The notes beneath the pieces are model-generated. The model saw only the letters and a list, made by a program, of their open reading frames with translations, ran no database searches and was not told where the DNA came from. Positions 47,300 through 58,956 of a stretch of DNA of 64,000 nucleotides are shown here, piece by piece; position 1 is the stretch's first letter; each line of letters begins with the position of its first letter. The position numbers and the translations under genes are program-made. Origin of the DNA: Terfezia claveryi (Eukaryota; Ascomycota; Pezizomycetes; Pezizales; Pezizaceae); assembly GCA_015179025.1 (NCBI GenBank), contig WHUX01000245.1, positions 1-64,000 on the forward strand, given 5' to 3'.

Positions 47300-48450
47300 C
47301 TAGGCAAGGGACAGGGCTTTTCCCAACTCATCCACCTCCACAATCCAGGCTGGGGTGTCTGAGATGGCGTGGACGGCTAGGGAGCGGTTTTTTCGAAGGG
47401 GACAGGCCGCAATGAAGTAGTCGGCCTTCCTACAGGCTATGCATAGCCCATTATTCTGGCGGCGTTCCCTCTCTTCTTGGGTCAGGCGAGGCCTGCCTGC
47501 CGATAGATCCATAGGCGCTGGTCCACCGGCTACGAGGGAAGGGTGGGCTGGGTTGTTAGTAATAGGGGTCTGTGGCTGAGTGCGAGCAGGTGAGAAAGTC
47601 GAGCGGGGGGCTGCGGTGGGGGAGGCCTTCAGGCTATTCTAAACCTGGGCATCTTTTGCTCCAATCGGCTAGCCTGATCAATAAACTCTTCGAGGGTGTG
47701 GAAATCTGGGAAATTGATGAGTGCCTGCCTTAGCTCCACGCTTAGGCCTTCCTGGAATTAATCCAATTTTATTTTGTTACTCCAGTCGACTTCAGCAGCC
47801 AACCTAGAGAATTCAGCCACATAGGTGGCGAGATCGGTGTTCTTTTGTCGAAGGGCTCGAAGGGCTCTTGTGGCCGTTCCTTCTGGATCCGGATCCCCAA
47901 ACGCTCGGTCAAGGATAATGAATAAGGCGGAAATGTCTGCTAGATTAATCCCTGTTCCCAAAACATAGGGCTGGACTTGGTCCAGAGCCTTCCCCTCCAG
48001 CAGGCCGTAAACGTAGGCGAGTTTGTGCTGGGTGGTTGGAAATTTAGCAGCATCTCCATTGAGCTTAATATTGATCGAGTTTTTCCAGGCCTTGAGGCGG
48101 GCCCGTTCACCATTAAATTTGGGTGGGGTGGGGAGGTCTTGGGTTTTGGCGGGCATGGCAGTCGCCGGTGCCTGTGCGTTTGCGGCGGCAAGGGCACGGT
48201 TGAGATTGCGAATAGTTACTCGGTCGTCTGCAAGGTCCTCTCAGAGAAGAAGGATTTCATCTTCGGCTTCTTTCAGCCTTCGCTCAGTGTTCTGGAGCTC
48301 CGCTCCTTGTTTTTCGCCAATCTTATAGGTGGCAGTAAAGATATCGATGGCCATTCGGCGGTATTCCAACAGCTGGGCAGGGTCTGAGGGTATTGGGGTT
48401 TCCCTCCATGCTTGTAACCTGTCGGTGGGTAACGGGGTTGGTTCGGACAT
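47300..48450 (-). pseudogene. gag: gag of gypsy F
   Basis: ATG 48450 (MSEPTPLPTDRLQAW). An N-terminal coiled coil (LKEAEDEILLL) ends in a TGA at about 48241. The capsid part (PPKFNGERARLKAWKN, LDRAFGDPDPEGTATRAL) ends in TAA at 47758-47760, a former Gln by comparison with the flanking EGL context. A 1-bp frame change lies near 47660. The zinc knuckle CIACRKADYFIAAC has Tyr in place of His, one transition away. The end is at about 47300. Confidence 0.88.
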
Positions 48451-48481
48451 TGTACCAGTTGGTCAGAGCGATCCAACGTAG

Positions 48482-48974
48482 TGTAACGACGGCTCTGGGG
48501 GCAAGGCGACCAAGGGGTACGCCGGGGCGAGGACAGGAACGAGGTAATTCACACGTAGGAACGCTACGTGTGTGATCAGGGGAAAGGCTAGGGGCAAGGG
48601 TAAGAGGGGCAGAGGGCAAGGAGCACGAGACACACGGAGGCAGTTGCCACGTGTGTCGGAGGGGGGCAGCTGTGCTGCAGAGTTATTCACGGGATAAGGC
48701 AAGACGAGGGGGTGTACAAGGGAGGTACACCTTCGCGGAGAGGCAAGGTCCTGTATTAGGTATACAAGACGTTGGATGGGGATCCAATGAGAGGGCGGAG
48801 AGAGCAAGCTATATATACAGGCTTCCTTCCTGGCCAAGGCCACCGGAAGGAATAAGGTTCCCGAGACTACTTATCTCGGGAACAAAGATAACAACGATAT
48901 CAATCAACAATAATGAGAGTCGGACGGAATCCCGTCCGACTCTCAAACCTGGCTAGGAAAGGACGGTTGTGACA
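48482..48974 (-). repeat. 5' LTR of gypsy F (minus-strand sense)
   Basis: 493 bp. On the minus strand it ends ...CGTTACA and is followed by CTACGTTGGATCG, the position of the primer site. CTACATTG follows the LTR of A and CTATGTTGG that of H, so this sequence is shared by the lineage. Confidence 0.94.
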
Positions 48975-49605
48975 ATCATATATATCAAAGCCTAGTAGTA
49001 TACCCAAAGTGGTAAATATATAACTTCATGAGAATTAAAAATAGACTTCAAAGCCTTAAAGAGAAGAAGTTGTACAAATAATTAGATCTACAAACACTGC
49101 AAGCAGGTGGAACAGTAGGCCAATAACTAATGATACTTCAGAGTATAGGCTAAGTAGAATAGGAAATTTAAAAGAGAAAGGTTTAGCTATCAGGTAGAGT
49201 ATATATTTAAGGACATACTAGATAATAAGGAGTAATACTATAGGATCTAGGCGGATAAAAAAAGGGATATTGGGATAGAATTGAGATTACCTACTAAGGC
49301 TATACTAAATATTAGTAATAGCAAAGGAGAGGTCACTACACTACCTACTATCATAGTTAAGAGCTCGAGGAGTAAGAAAAATAGGGACTGCTACCATAAA
49401 TAAAGCCATTCAGGACTACTAGCTATACTTATCACATGAAGTTTAAAGCTAATCTTAGTTTGGTTTGGAATTTCTATTACTAATGGAAAATAAGAAAAAC
49501 TAAAAAAGATTTATACTAAGTTACTATTATTTATTCTATAGCTCTTTTACACTATAATATATATCATTGGCTCCCTCAAGTGTAATTCTATATTCTTACT
49601 TAATC
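48975..49605 (+). mobile_element. Dispersed element G, copy 2, right part
   Basis: Resumes at ATCATATATATCAAAGC after gypsy F and aligns with 38583-39132 (for example GAATTAAAAATAGACTTCAAAGCC against GAATTAAGGATGAACTTCAAAGCC). It ends near TAATTCTATATTCTTA. Confidence 0.6.
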
Positions 49606-51151
49606 TGGGACTGTTTCTAGCTTCCTATTTCAATCACTAGTATTATTACATTCTATTGAGATTTATTCATAAGTAAAATACTAATAAACTAACTAATAAG
49701 TATTTTTTTAAGGCAAGTTAATGTAGTAGATCAACCTACTAAATACAGATAGGAAAATTGTAAATGGGAAACTCCCATGCTGTTATTCAAAACTGGTTGG
49801 AAATATAATAAAAACAAGTTAAAAATATAACAAAGGTATAGTAATATTCTCTACTATATTAATATTATTAGATATTGTTCCTACATAAGAATCTCTATAT
49901 AAGAAGCTCTATCTACTCCTTGGAATAAGACCAAGCTATATTTCAATATATATAATTCTAATATCAGGAATAATGATGGAATTGTCTTCTAACTTCTTAG
50001 GAAGAGATAGAGGTATATGCTAGTTAAGGGCTTATCTAATACTAACAGAAAAGCTAGGCTATTTAGGGAGTATTTTCTAATTCAAAACATTTTTATGATT
50101 TTAAAAGAATTATATAATCCTAATTTTAGGCACATATGAGAAAGTTTTCGAGATAGTTGTGAGATATACTTTATATAAGGTAGATATTATGATTCCTTCT
50201 ACTATCTCAGTATAAATTTTATACTTTATCACTGACATTTACTGAGAATATGGGAATAACGGAGATGGGTCAGTAGTATTAGAGGCAGAGTAGAATATTC
50301 CATAAGTTAAATACAGTTAGAGGCATTCTCTCAATCAGCTTTAAATCATCTTTATCTCCCTCATTAGGTTTACTGTAAGTCTCACTATTATCCATATAGT
50401 TAACTTTACTAGTATTGGTTATTGAAGTGTCAATATCTTTTTAAAGAGGATATGGTTCCTACATAAGAATCTTTATAGGAAATACTACTAACAGGAGCAA
50501 ATATTTTTCAATTCTAATTGTTGTAGATAGAGGTATGGAGAAAAAAAACAAGACAAGCTGGTTGAAGGTTCATCACTAATACCTCTAACTTGTCACTTAT
50601 AATTACTAGATATCTTTAGAAAAAGCCTTTAGTTTTGCTACTTTAGGCTTTATTGGAGATGTTGGAATACTGCTCTCAATGGCTATCTAAAATGAAAATT
50701 ATTGTTACTGTATACTACCTCATAAAAGTTTTATGATTGTGTAAGAATAGTAGGAATACAAAGGAGCAGTTTAAAAAAGGGTTTTGGTAGTTCATTAATA
50801 GATAATAGTATTGTCTATATTTTGCTTTAATATATGATATTTTGATTTAGATAAAATTGAATATTATTATATATATTTGTAGGCTAACACAGAGTTTATA
50901 GGAGGCAATCTCATTCTCTGACTATACTAATCTCAGTTTAATAGAGAATGCTAACCTATCAAAGCAGTTAAATACTAAGTCACTTCGTAGTCTGGTTGAG
51001 ACTAAAGGTACTATATATTTCTAACATAAACTTCATATATATAAATCTAGTAAACTATTAGCACTGAGCCTTAAACTACACTTATATGGACCCTGTTCTG
51101 TAATTTTGTTTCATATATATACTATATAATATAGATATATTTGTCTTCAAT
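49606..51151. other. Unassigned AT-rich DNA
   Basis: No readable domain and no clear repeat seen. Probably old transposon debris. Confidence 0.4.
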
Positions 51152-51832
51152 TGTAACAATGGCTCTGGAGACAAGGCAACTAAGGGGTATGCTAGAGTAA
51201 GGATAGGGATAAGGTGAGATACCCATAGGAGTGCTACGGATATGACTAAGGAAAGTAAGCTTGTCATGGACACCTGTCACAGATGTTACAGATGATGTCA
51301 TAGAGGGTCAGATATTCAGAAGGTAGAGGCTAGAGCAAGACATATATAGGAATGCTACATGTATGACCAGGGGAAGGCTAGAATAGAGCAAGGGTAGGAG
51401 GCAAGAGCTAAGGACAAAGGATATGGGGAAGTGGTTACCATGTATATTGGAGGGAGGCAGCTATACTGCAGAGCTATTCACAAGATAAGGAGGTATACAA
51501 GGGAGGTGCATAAGTACTAGGAGAACCAAGGTCTAGTATTAGGTATACAAGATATTAAATAGGGATCCAATAACAGTATGAGAGACAGAGTCTATATATA
51601 TATAATTCTGTCAAGGTAATGGAGGAAATAAACTTCCCAAAATCCCTATCATGGAAGCCAAGCAAGGTAACAATAACAATAACCCATTACCTGCATTGTA
51701 GGTGATACTGAGGGCAATAATAATGATAACTCATCACCTGCAATTACAAGCAATAATAAAGACAACAATAGTAATGACTCATCACCTACATCGTAGGTAA
51801 TGGCGAGGACAACTGAGTATATAGTTGTGACA
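51152..51832 (-). repeat. 3' LTR of gypsy H (minus-strand sense)
   Basis: About 190 bp longer than the F LTR, partly through reiterated CATCACCTGCAATT-like segments near 51680-51800. Ends are conserved with F. Confidence 0.85.
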
Positions 51833-51939
51833 CTATCTCCCCTTTAGGCTGGAGCTCCAGCAACTAGGAGGCCTGGGCATGACAACTGGTAAAATCAATA
51901 TACAAAACAACAACAAGGATACAAAGGCATAATATTATT

Positions 51940-53060
51940 CAGCTAGGCAAGGCTTTCTAAAGTATCACTGGTAGAACTGAGTAACCCAGTTCTGTACATT
52001 CTCTAAGTCTTCTGTAAGTTGCCAGGTAGTCTCTTCATACCCTAACCATTTGACCTTATACTGAACCTGCCTATAGTGATTTCTAGAATCTAGTACCTTC
52101 TCAACTTTCTATTCTTCTTCACCTGCAATCATTACAGGAGGAGTTGGAGGGTGCTTTTACCCCAAGAGGGAGTCATTGGTGGCTGGTTCAATCTCCAAGA
52201 TGTAAACAATTGGGTGGCATTTAATGTCTTTAGGAAATCTCAATCAGTAGGCATGAGTGCCTACAGCTACCAACATCTCAAATAGGCCTAAGAACTTGTG
52301 GTCAACTTCATAGGATAGCTATTCAGTCCGAAAGTGCTAACTAGAAAGCCCCACTTTATCTACGGGCTCATACCTTGGTGCTGGCAGTCTCGACCCATTG
52401 GCATACTCGGTTTGTCTAGCTTATACATATTCTAGCTCCAGCTTTAAGGTAGGGTAAAGTTCAGCAATCTTAATAGTGAACTCCTTAACTAGGGTATTGT
52501 CTTTGACCTTCTGTAGAGGTGCCAGGGAGTCTACGAACTGAGGGTGCTAGCCATAATTTGCTAGGAATGGAGAGGTCTTCAGGGTCTCAGAGAAGTAGTT
52601 GTTGGCAGAGAATTCATAGGTGGCCAGTAATAAAACCTAGTAATTCTACTAGTAATTGATGTACACCTTCAGATATTGCTCCATGATGGCATTAATGCAT
52701 TCTGACTGACTATCAGTCTGTAGGTAGTATACTATGGACAAGTGTACTTCAATACCTAGCAGCTTACAGAATGTTTTCCAGAAATCAGCAATGAACTAAG
52801 GGTCTCAGTCTGAGACAATCAATGCCGAGAGGCTATAGTAATGGAGGACATTATTCAGGTAAAGGGATGCCAATTCGGGGGCTGAGCAGGTGTCTCGACA
52901 GGGTATCATATACCTCATTTTGGTCAACCAATCTACTACCATCAAGATGGTATTAAATCCCAAGTCCTCTGGCAATCTGGTAATGAAGTCCATAGTTAGG
53001 TATTGCCATAGTTATTCTAGGATTTCTAGGGGCTTTAGGGTACTATAAAGAGCATGGCAG
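51940..53060 (-). pseudogene. pol: Integrase of gypsy H (C-terminal part)
   Basis: Minus-strand relic matching F. The clearest stretch, 52993-52805, reads DFITRLPEDLGFNTILMVVD and SAPELASLYLNN. Many stops. The copia-family solo LTR at 53061 splits it from its N-terminal half, which continues at 53575-54010. Confidence 0.75.
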
Positions 53061-53569
53061 TGTTGCGGCATACATTCTGTGCCCTCTCATATCATTATTC
53101 TTTCCTATTTTGACATATATATTTACTACTATATCATTATATATTTCTCTATTATGATATCTTCTTCTATTTATTTCTATCTAGTTCTATGACGAGTATC
53201 TATATCATGTCTTGCATGCAGCTTACTCTGTACTGTCATACTCACATGTCTATATATCTATGCTCACTATTTCCTACACTGTCTTACCTGAATATTATAT
53301 ACATATGACCTTTCTACTTATAGATATCTCTTCATTACTTCCTATTTAAGTTAGGCTATTATATGTTTCGTTTGCCCTGTATATTCATGTATTTAAGGCT
53401 GGTGTTTACCCACTCCTCTAGATAGTTAATCAAGCAACTCACATTGTACTCGCACTCCTCCATATATTGTACTCGCTTCTCCTATAATCCTTGCTATCCC
53501 TCCATAATCTCCGCTGGTTACCATGCTACTTCTTACGCTATCCCGCTACCTATTTTATCCACTTTAATA
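53061..53569 (+). repeat. Solo LTR of the copia C family (509 bp)
   Basis: Nearly the same length and sequence as 16645-17154, starting TGTTGCGGCATACA and ending CCACTTTAATA. Flanks are ggcag (53056-53060) and ggtgg (53570-53574). The intact relative, gypsy F, has ggcgg at the matching site (near 44703). The duplication was therefore GGCGG and each copy has since lost a different base by transition. A lone LTR is the usual product of LTR-LTR recombination. Confidence 0.92.
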
Positions 53570-53574
53570 GGTGG

Positions 53575-54633
53575 GTGGGTTTGGCATGCTTACAGATATA
53601 GCAATTCCGTATGTACTACTCTACCTCCTTTCATTAGTTAATTCACATATATTGTTTAGAAAGCAATTCTAATATTTTAGCCACCCTAAAGTGATCTACG
53701 GCAAGGATATTATGGTGTTCCTTAATCATTTGCAAGCATAGCTCATTGTTTGCAGGTATATAGAGGCAGTCCTAGTGGTAAAGAAGGCTGTCTTGGGTTG
53801 TACACTTGGCTAGCGATATCTTGGTATAGCAGCACTGTCCAGATTCTACTGTGATAATTATACTCTTGACTAGGGGGTCCTCCATATATGCCTGTTGTAT
53901 CCGGAGAAGGAGATCTGCTCTGAGATCTGCTTCATCTTCAGTATTGGCATAAGCATTAGCATCAGCAAGGGTATTGGCGACCAGGTCAAGATTTTCAGGT
54001 TTCAGTACCACCTGATTCTGATACTTCAGCCTTTCATCACCTCCTTTTAATAGATCTCCTGATCTCCTAGTTAATGTATCCAGCTTGCTACCAGCCTTAC
54101 TAGAGTAGTATCTTATTTTAAAGTTGAACCAAGATAGGAATTCTGACTACTTAGCCTGCCAGTAGTTTAACAACTTAGTAGTTGTAAAGTATTTCAGGTT
54201 CTTGTGGTCAGAAAGGACCTCGATAATACTCTTTGCTAATTCCAAATAGGGCCTCTATTCCTCAAATACTTATACAATAGCCATTAATTCCTTATCATAG
54301 ATCTCATAATTTCACTCTACTTGGAAGTGTTTTTTTAAGAAATAGGCTACTGAGTGAAGGATCCCATTATCATTGTTCTGGGACAGAATTCCTGCAGAGA
54401 TATAGTTTGAGATATCGATTTCGATAATACACTCATAGTTAGGGTTGAAATAGGCTAGAATAGATGCTGAACAGAAGGCCTTTTTAAGCTTTTTAAAGGC
54501 TACTTGGGCTGCCAGATTCCATTGGAAGGCCTTTTTCATCATCGGGTATAAGCTAGCTTCCACCTTTGTCTTCGTCAAAGCTATTAGAGGTACTATAATC
54601 CTTACATATTCCAGGCTAAATTAGAGGTAAAAG
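53575..54633 (-). pseudogene. pol: RNase H and integrase N-terminus of gypsy H
   Basis: Minus-strand relic. 54578-54312 reads KAFQWNLAAQVAFKKLK and YECIIEIDISNYISAGILSQ (RNase H, F has ETDASDY). 54011-53772 reads VVLKPENLDLVANTLADAN and QQAYMEDPLVKSIIITVES (linker to integrase). Stops are frequent. Confidence 0.75.
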
Positions 54634-55497
54634 TAGCGTGTGCACCGAGGCGAGTTTTCCCCGTGCCGACTCGCCAAGACTCACGCCGACAGCTGAGTTT
54701 TGCCCAACCCTCCAACTCGGCGAGTTGGCTAGACAATTCTCTGGAAAACTCGGGCCAGTGCCGAGTAGCCGATGAGTACTCGCCAAGCCTTTTGGTTATG
54801 CAGAATAGGCTGGAAGCCTACCTTTACCGCCCATATATACCTGGAAATCATGCTTTCACAGCTTATACATTTACATAGAAGTTATGCATTCGTAGCTTAT
54901 ATATATATATAGAAATCATGCATTTGCGGCATATATATATACATGGAATTTGTGCATTCACAGCTTATATATATACATAGAAATCATGCATTCGCGGCTT
55001 ATATATATATATGGAATTTGTACATTGGCGGCTTATATACATACATGGAATTCGTGCATTCGCGGCTTATATATATACATGAAATTCATGCATGCACGGC
55101 CTCTATATTGTGTATTCATGGCCTCTATATATATATATAAATCTGGCATTCGCGGCCTCTATATATACATAGATTCGATATATACTAGCCGCAAATGCAC
55201 GAACTCTATGTATATATATAAGCCACGAATGCATGATTTCCATGTATATATATAAGCCGTGAATGCATGAATTCTATGTATATATATAAGCCGCGAATGC
55301 ACGAATTTCATGTATATATGGGCAGCGAAGCTAGGCTTCTAGCCTATTCCCCGTGACAAAGGGGCTTGGCGAGTACTCGCAAGTAGCCGGCGAGTCGGCG
55401 CGAGTTGGCTTCTCATGGATTGCCATCAGTGCGAGTCGGTGTCGAGTAGGAAAAATAGTTGGCAAACTCGCCTCGACTCAGGCCGATGCGCACACTA
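54634..55497. mobile_element. Palindromic hAT-type miniature element with internal minisatellite
   Basis: 864 bp, flanked by a perfect 8-bp duplication GGTAAAAG (54626-54633, 55498-55505), the hallmark length for hAT. Ends TAGCGTGTGCACCG and (inverted) TAGTGTGCGCATCG are terminal repeats. GC-rich subterminal arms (GGCGAGTACTCGCC-like words) are also inverted. The centre (about 54836-55317) is a ~38-bp minisatellite built on GCATTCGCGGCTTATATATA. It runs in one orientation to about 55180 and in reverse complement from 55190, so the whole element can fold on itself. It encodes nothing recognisable. Confidence 0.88.
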
Positions 55498-55505
55498 GGT
55501 AAAAG

Positions 55506-56284
55506 TTGGCAAATTCTAGGAAGGCTTGTACATTCTTTAAGTTGGCCGAGGTTTCCTACTCCTAGATTGTAGCAACTTTGGCAGGGTCTATCCCGATACC
55601 TTCACTGATTATTATCAAGCCTAGATACTTTACCTCTTATATATTGAATTCACATTTTTCTAGCTTGAGGTATAACCTGGCTTGCTCCAGTTTCTCCAGG
55701 ACTTGCTAGACATGAATTTTGTATTCAGCCAGGGAGTCTAAGTAAATAAAGATATCATTAAGATAGGCTATACAGAACACAGCTAGGAAGTCTTGTAAGG
55801 TATTATTAATGAAGTATTGGAAGGAGCCTAAGGCATTGGTTATGTCGAAGGGTATAACATTATATTTAAAATACCTGTACTGACTACAGAAAGGTGTTTT
55901 CCACTCCTCTCCCTCAGCTATCCATACCAGGTTGTAAGCCCCTCTCAAATCTAGTTTGGTAAATTATTTTGCCTTAGATAACCTTGCCAGAGTCTCTTGA
56001 ATAAGAGGCAAAGGATACCTATTCTTCACCATTATTTTATTTAAGCCATGATAATCCACATACAACTGAAGGCATCCATTCGATTTGTTGATAAATAGCA
56101 TAGAGGCTCTAGCTGGGGAAGAGCTATGTCTAATAAAGCTCTTATTGAGATTCTCCTCTAAGTACTTTTTTAGGGCCTCCAATTCCAGCTGAGATATTTT
56201 ATAGAGCAGGCTATATGTTGAGGCCTTTCCTTCTACCAAGGGAATGGTGTAATTATATGGGTGATATGGTACCAACTTCTCCAT
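55506..56284 (-). pseudogene. pol: Reverse transcriptase of gypsy H
   Basis: Minus-strand relic in two frames. 56284-55964: [39 protein letters not shown]. 55948-55706: NVIPFDITNALGSFQYFIN and AYLNDIFIYLD (active site YLND, from YLDD). The hAT-type element lies just downstream in the minus-strand sense. Confidence 0.8.
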
Positions 56285-58275
56285 AGCTTTTTATGAGAAC
56301 AGGTCAATAAATTCATGGTACTTATCCTGTACTATAGCTTTCCACTTTTTCTTTGACCATAGCTTATTAATTTCCAGATTAATTTTGCAAATTGAAAGGG
56401 AATGTACTTTAAGCTTATACTACCTAGTGAGGTAAGCAAAGGCCCCTGCTCTAATGAAGTTGATATCAAGGGGCTTTAGAAAGGTAGGGAGGATAGGAGA
56501 GATAGCAGGAGTTACAGCATTGATATAGACAGTCTGATATACTACCTGGGTTAGGTAGTTTATAGGGAGCAGCAGTGTACATAGCCCAGTAATAGCAATC
56601 CTTGAACTTCCATAATGTTTCTGGTAGTAGGGACTATTAAACTATAGAGTATATGATCTAAAGTTGATGAAGACATCATGCATTCTGAGCCATAGAATGC
56701 CTAGAACAATAGGGTATTTTAGCTTAGTGATGAACATGAGGAGGTTTTCACTGTAGTTTCTAAGTGTACTGGGGAGGTATGCAAGTTCTGTAATAGCTCC
56801 AGAGGAGATAGGTTGACCATCTATGATATTGAGAAGGCAGAGGGTCTTGAGCTTAGATATAGGTATAGAGTTTTTACTGACAAAGGTCTAGTTAATGAAG
56901 ACAATTCCTAAAGCTCCACAGTTTATGAGGGCTGATATGTTGAGGGTTCTATCATTGAAGAATATTGTGATAGGTACAATGACTCATTAATAGATAGAGA
57001 GCGAAGAAAAAAAGATAATAAAGACAAATAACCTAGGGCAGGTCCCTCGCTAGTGTAAGTAACTAGATAAGGGACTCCCCTTTTCCTGACTCTTTCCTAA
57101 CTTCTTCGATCCTGACTTTTAAGATGGCATGAGCATTTAGGAAGTAGTTTTTTCGAAGGGGTTATGCTTTAATAAAGTAGTCCTCTTTTCCACATGCAAT
57201 TAACAATCTATTAGTGTGGCAGCAGTCCCTTTCCTCCTGGGTTAGTCAAGGCCTTCCTGATAATAGGTTCATGGGAGTGGGCCCTCCTGCCACTAATGAT
57301 ACATGTGCTAGTTTATTGGCGGGGGTAGACACTTGAGCTGTCTTAGTGGTATAGTATTGCTGAGGTTGGGGTTGTAGAAGATGGGGTACTGGCCTGAACG
57401 TGAGACAGTTACAGAGCTAGGACATCTGCTGTTGCAACTAGAAAGCTAGATCAATCAGTTCATCAAGGGTTTTAGCTTCTAGGAGACTAACTATAGCCTG
57501 CTGAATTTTGTTATTTAGTCTTTTCTGGAATTATTACAGTTTAGACTAGTTAGTCCATCAGACCTCTACCACCAGTCTCAAAAATTCTACTACATAAGTG
57601 GACAAATCGGTGTTTTTCTGCCTGAGGGCTTAGGAGGCCCTACTAGCAGTTCCAATGGCATAGGGATCCCGAACACTATATCTAGGATTATGAAAAGGGC
57701 TGAGATGTCATTAAGCTTGATCCTAGTTTCAAGGATATATAGCTAGATCTAGTCATAAGCTTTCCCCTTTTGCAAGGCAAAAACATATGCTAGTCAATGT
57801 TGTTCTAATGGGAACCTAGCAGAATCCCCATTCAGCTTGAGGTTAATAGTATTTTTCTAGGCCCATAGGCAAACACAGTCCCTATTGAACTTGGAGAGAG
57901 TTCGATGCTTTCAGTCTTATTGCTACTAGCTGCTATTAGTATTGCTAGGTTCTCTAGAACATAGCTAAGGTTTTGGACTGTAGTCTGTTCATTGGCTAGA
58001 GTGAGGTTTATATAGACAAGATTGGTCTGGAGGACTATGATCTCTTTGTTGGTGGATCTCAGCTTTCATTCAGGCATAGCCAAGCTGTTACCTAGTTCAG
58101 CCCCAATAGTATCCATAGCCTTGAAAATGTCAATAATTTCTCGACAATAGGAGTTCAACTCATTCGAACCTAAGGGTAAAGGGGAGTTCCTCCAGGTCTG
58201 GAACTTGATAGCAGGTTAGGAAAGAGCTACTCCTAACATAATTATATCCCAGTTAGTCTAGAAAATCCAACATAG
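56285..58275 (-). pseudogene. gag: gag and protease of gypsy H
   Basis: Highly degraded. Similarity to F is visible at the DNA level, for example TTTTTTCGAAGGGG at 57150 (zinc knuckle region, F at 47388) and the protease region near 56880-56950 against 47085-47160. No long frame remains open. The gag start should lie near 58240. Confidence 0.65.
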
Positions 58276-58956
58276 TATAACAACAGCTATGGGGATAAAG
58301 TGACTAAGGGGTACACCAGGGTGAGGACAAGGATGAGGTGAAACTTACATAGGAGTACTACGTATGTAAATAGGGAAAGTAAGCTTGTCACGAACCCTTG
58401 TCACCAATGTTATAGATGATGTTTTTAAGGACTCGATATTTAGAAGGTAGAAGTTAGGGCAAGACATATGTAGGAACCCTATATATATGACCAGCGGAAG
58501 GCTAAGATGAGGCAAGGGCAGGAGGCAAGAGGCAAGGACAATTGATATACGGAAGTAGTTGCCGTATGTGTTAGAGGGAGGCAGCTATGCTCTAGAGCTG
58601 TTCATGAGATAAGGAGGTATACAAAGAAGGTGCACAAGCACTGGGAGAAGCAAGGTCCTGTATTAGGTATTTAAGACATTGTATAGGGATCCAATGACAG
58701 TACGAGGGACAGGGTCTATATATACATAATTCTGTTAGAGTAATGGGGGAAATAAGCTTCCCAAGATTCCTATCTCATAAGTCAAGCAAGGTAATGATAA
58801 CAATAACCCATTACCTATATCGCAGGTGATGCCGAAGGCAACAATAATGATAACCCATCACCTGTGATTGAAGGTGATGATAAAGACAATAATAGTAATA
58901 ATCTATCACCTACATCACAGGTAATAGCATGGACAACTGTACACACTATTGTGACA
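58276..58956 (-). repeat. 5' LTR of gypsy H (minus-strand sense)
   Basis: 681 bp, TATAACAACAGC...ATTGTGACA on the plus strand; the first TG has mutated to TA. Aligns with 51152-51832. Confidence 0.85.

Larger units (their letters stand above)
42911..48974 (-). mobile_element. Ty3/gypsy chromovirus F, GC-rich, lightly mutated
   Basis: LTRs 42911-43402 and 48482-48974 with a perfect 5-bp duplication ATCAT (42906-42910, 48975-48979) inside element G copy 2. The minus strand encodes gag, protease, RT, RNase H, integrase and chromodomain. GC content is much higher than in neighbouring DNA. Unlike the others, it is broken mainly by single-base frame changes (about seven) and only a few stops. Confidence 0.94.
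51152..58956 (-). mobile_element. Ty3/gypsy chromovirus H, old RIP-mutated relative of F
   Basis: Direct 681-bp LTRs at 51152-51832 and 58276-58956 have the same termini as F (TGTAAC...TTGTGACA on the plus strand) and blocks of similarity inside. The minus strand carries degraded gag, protease, RT, RNase H and integrase, each recognisable by alignment with F. It carries two later insertions, the solo LTR at 53061-53569 and the hAT-type element at 54634-55497. I see no matching target duplication at its own ends. Confidence 0.88.

Noticed and set aside
54836..55317. Regular repeats that could suggest a CRISPR array
   Set aside because: Units are contiguous with no unique spacers and invert midway; this is a minisatellite in a eukaryotic transposon.
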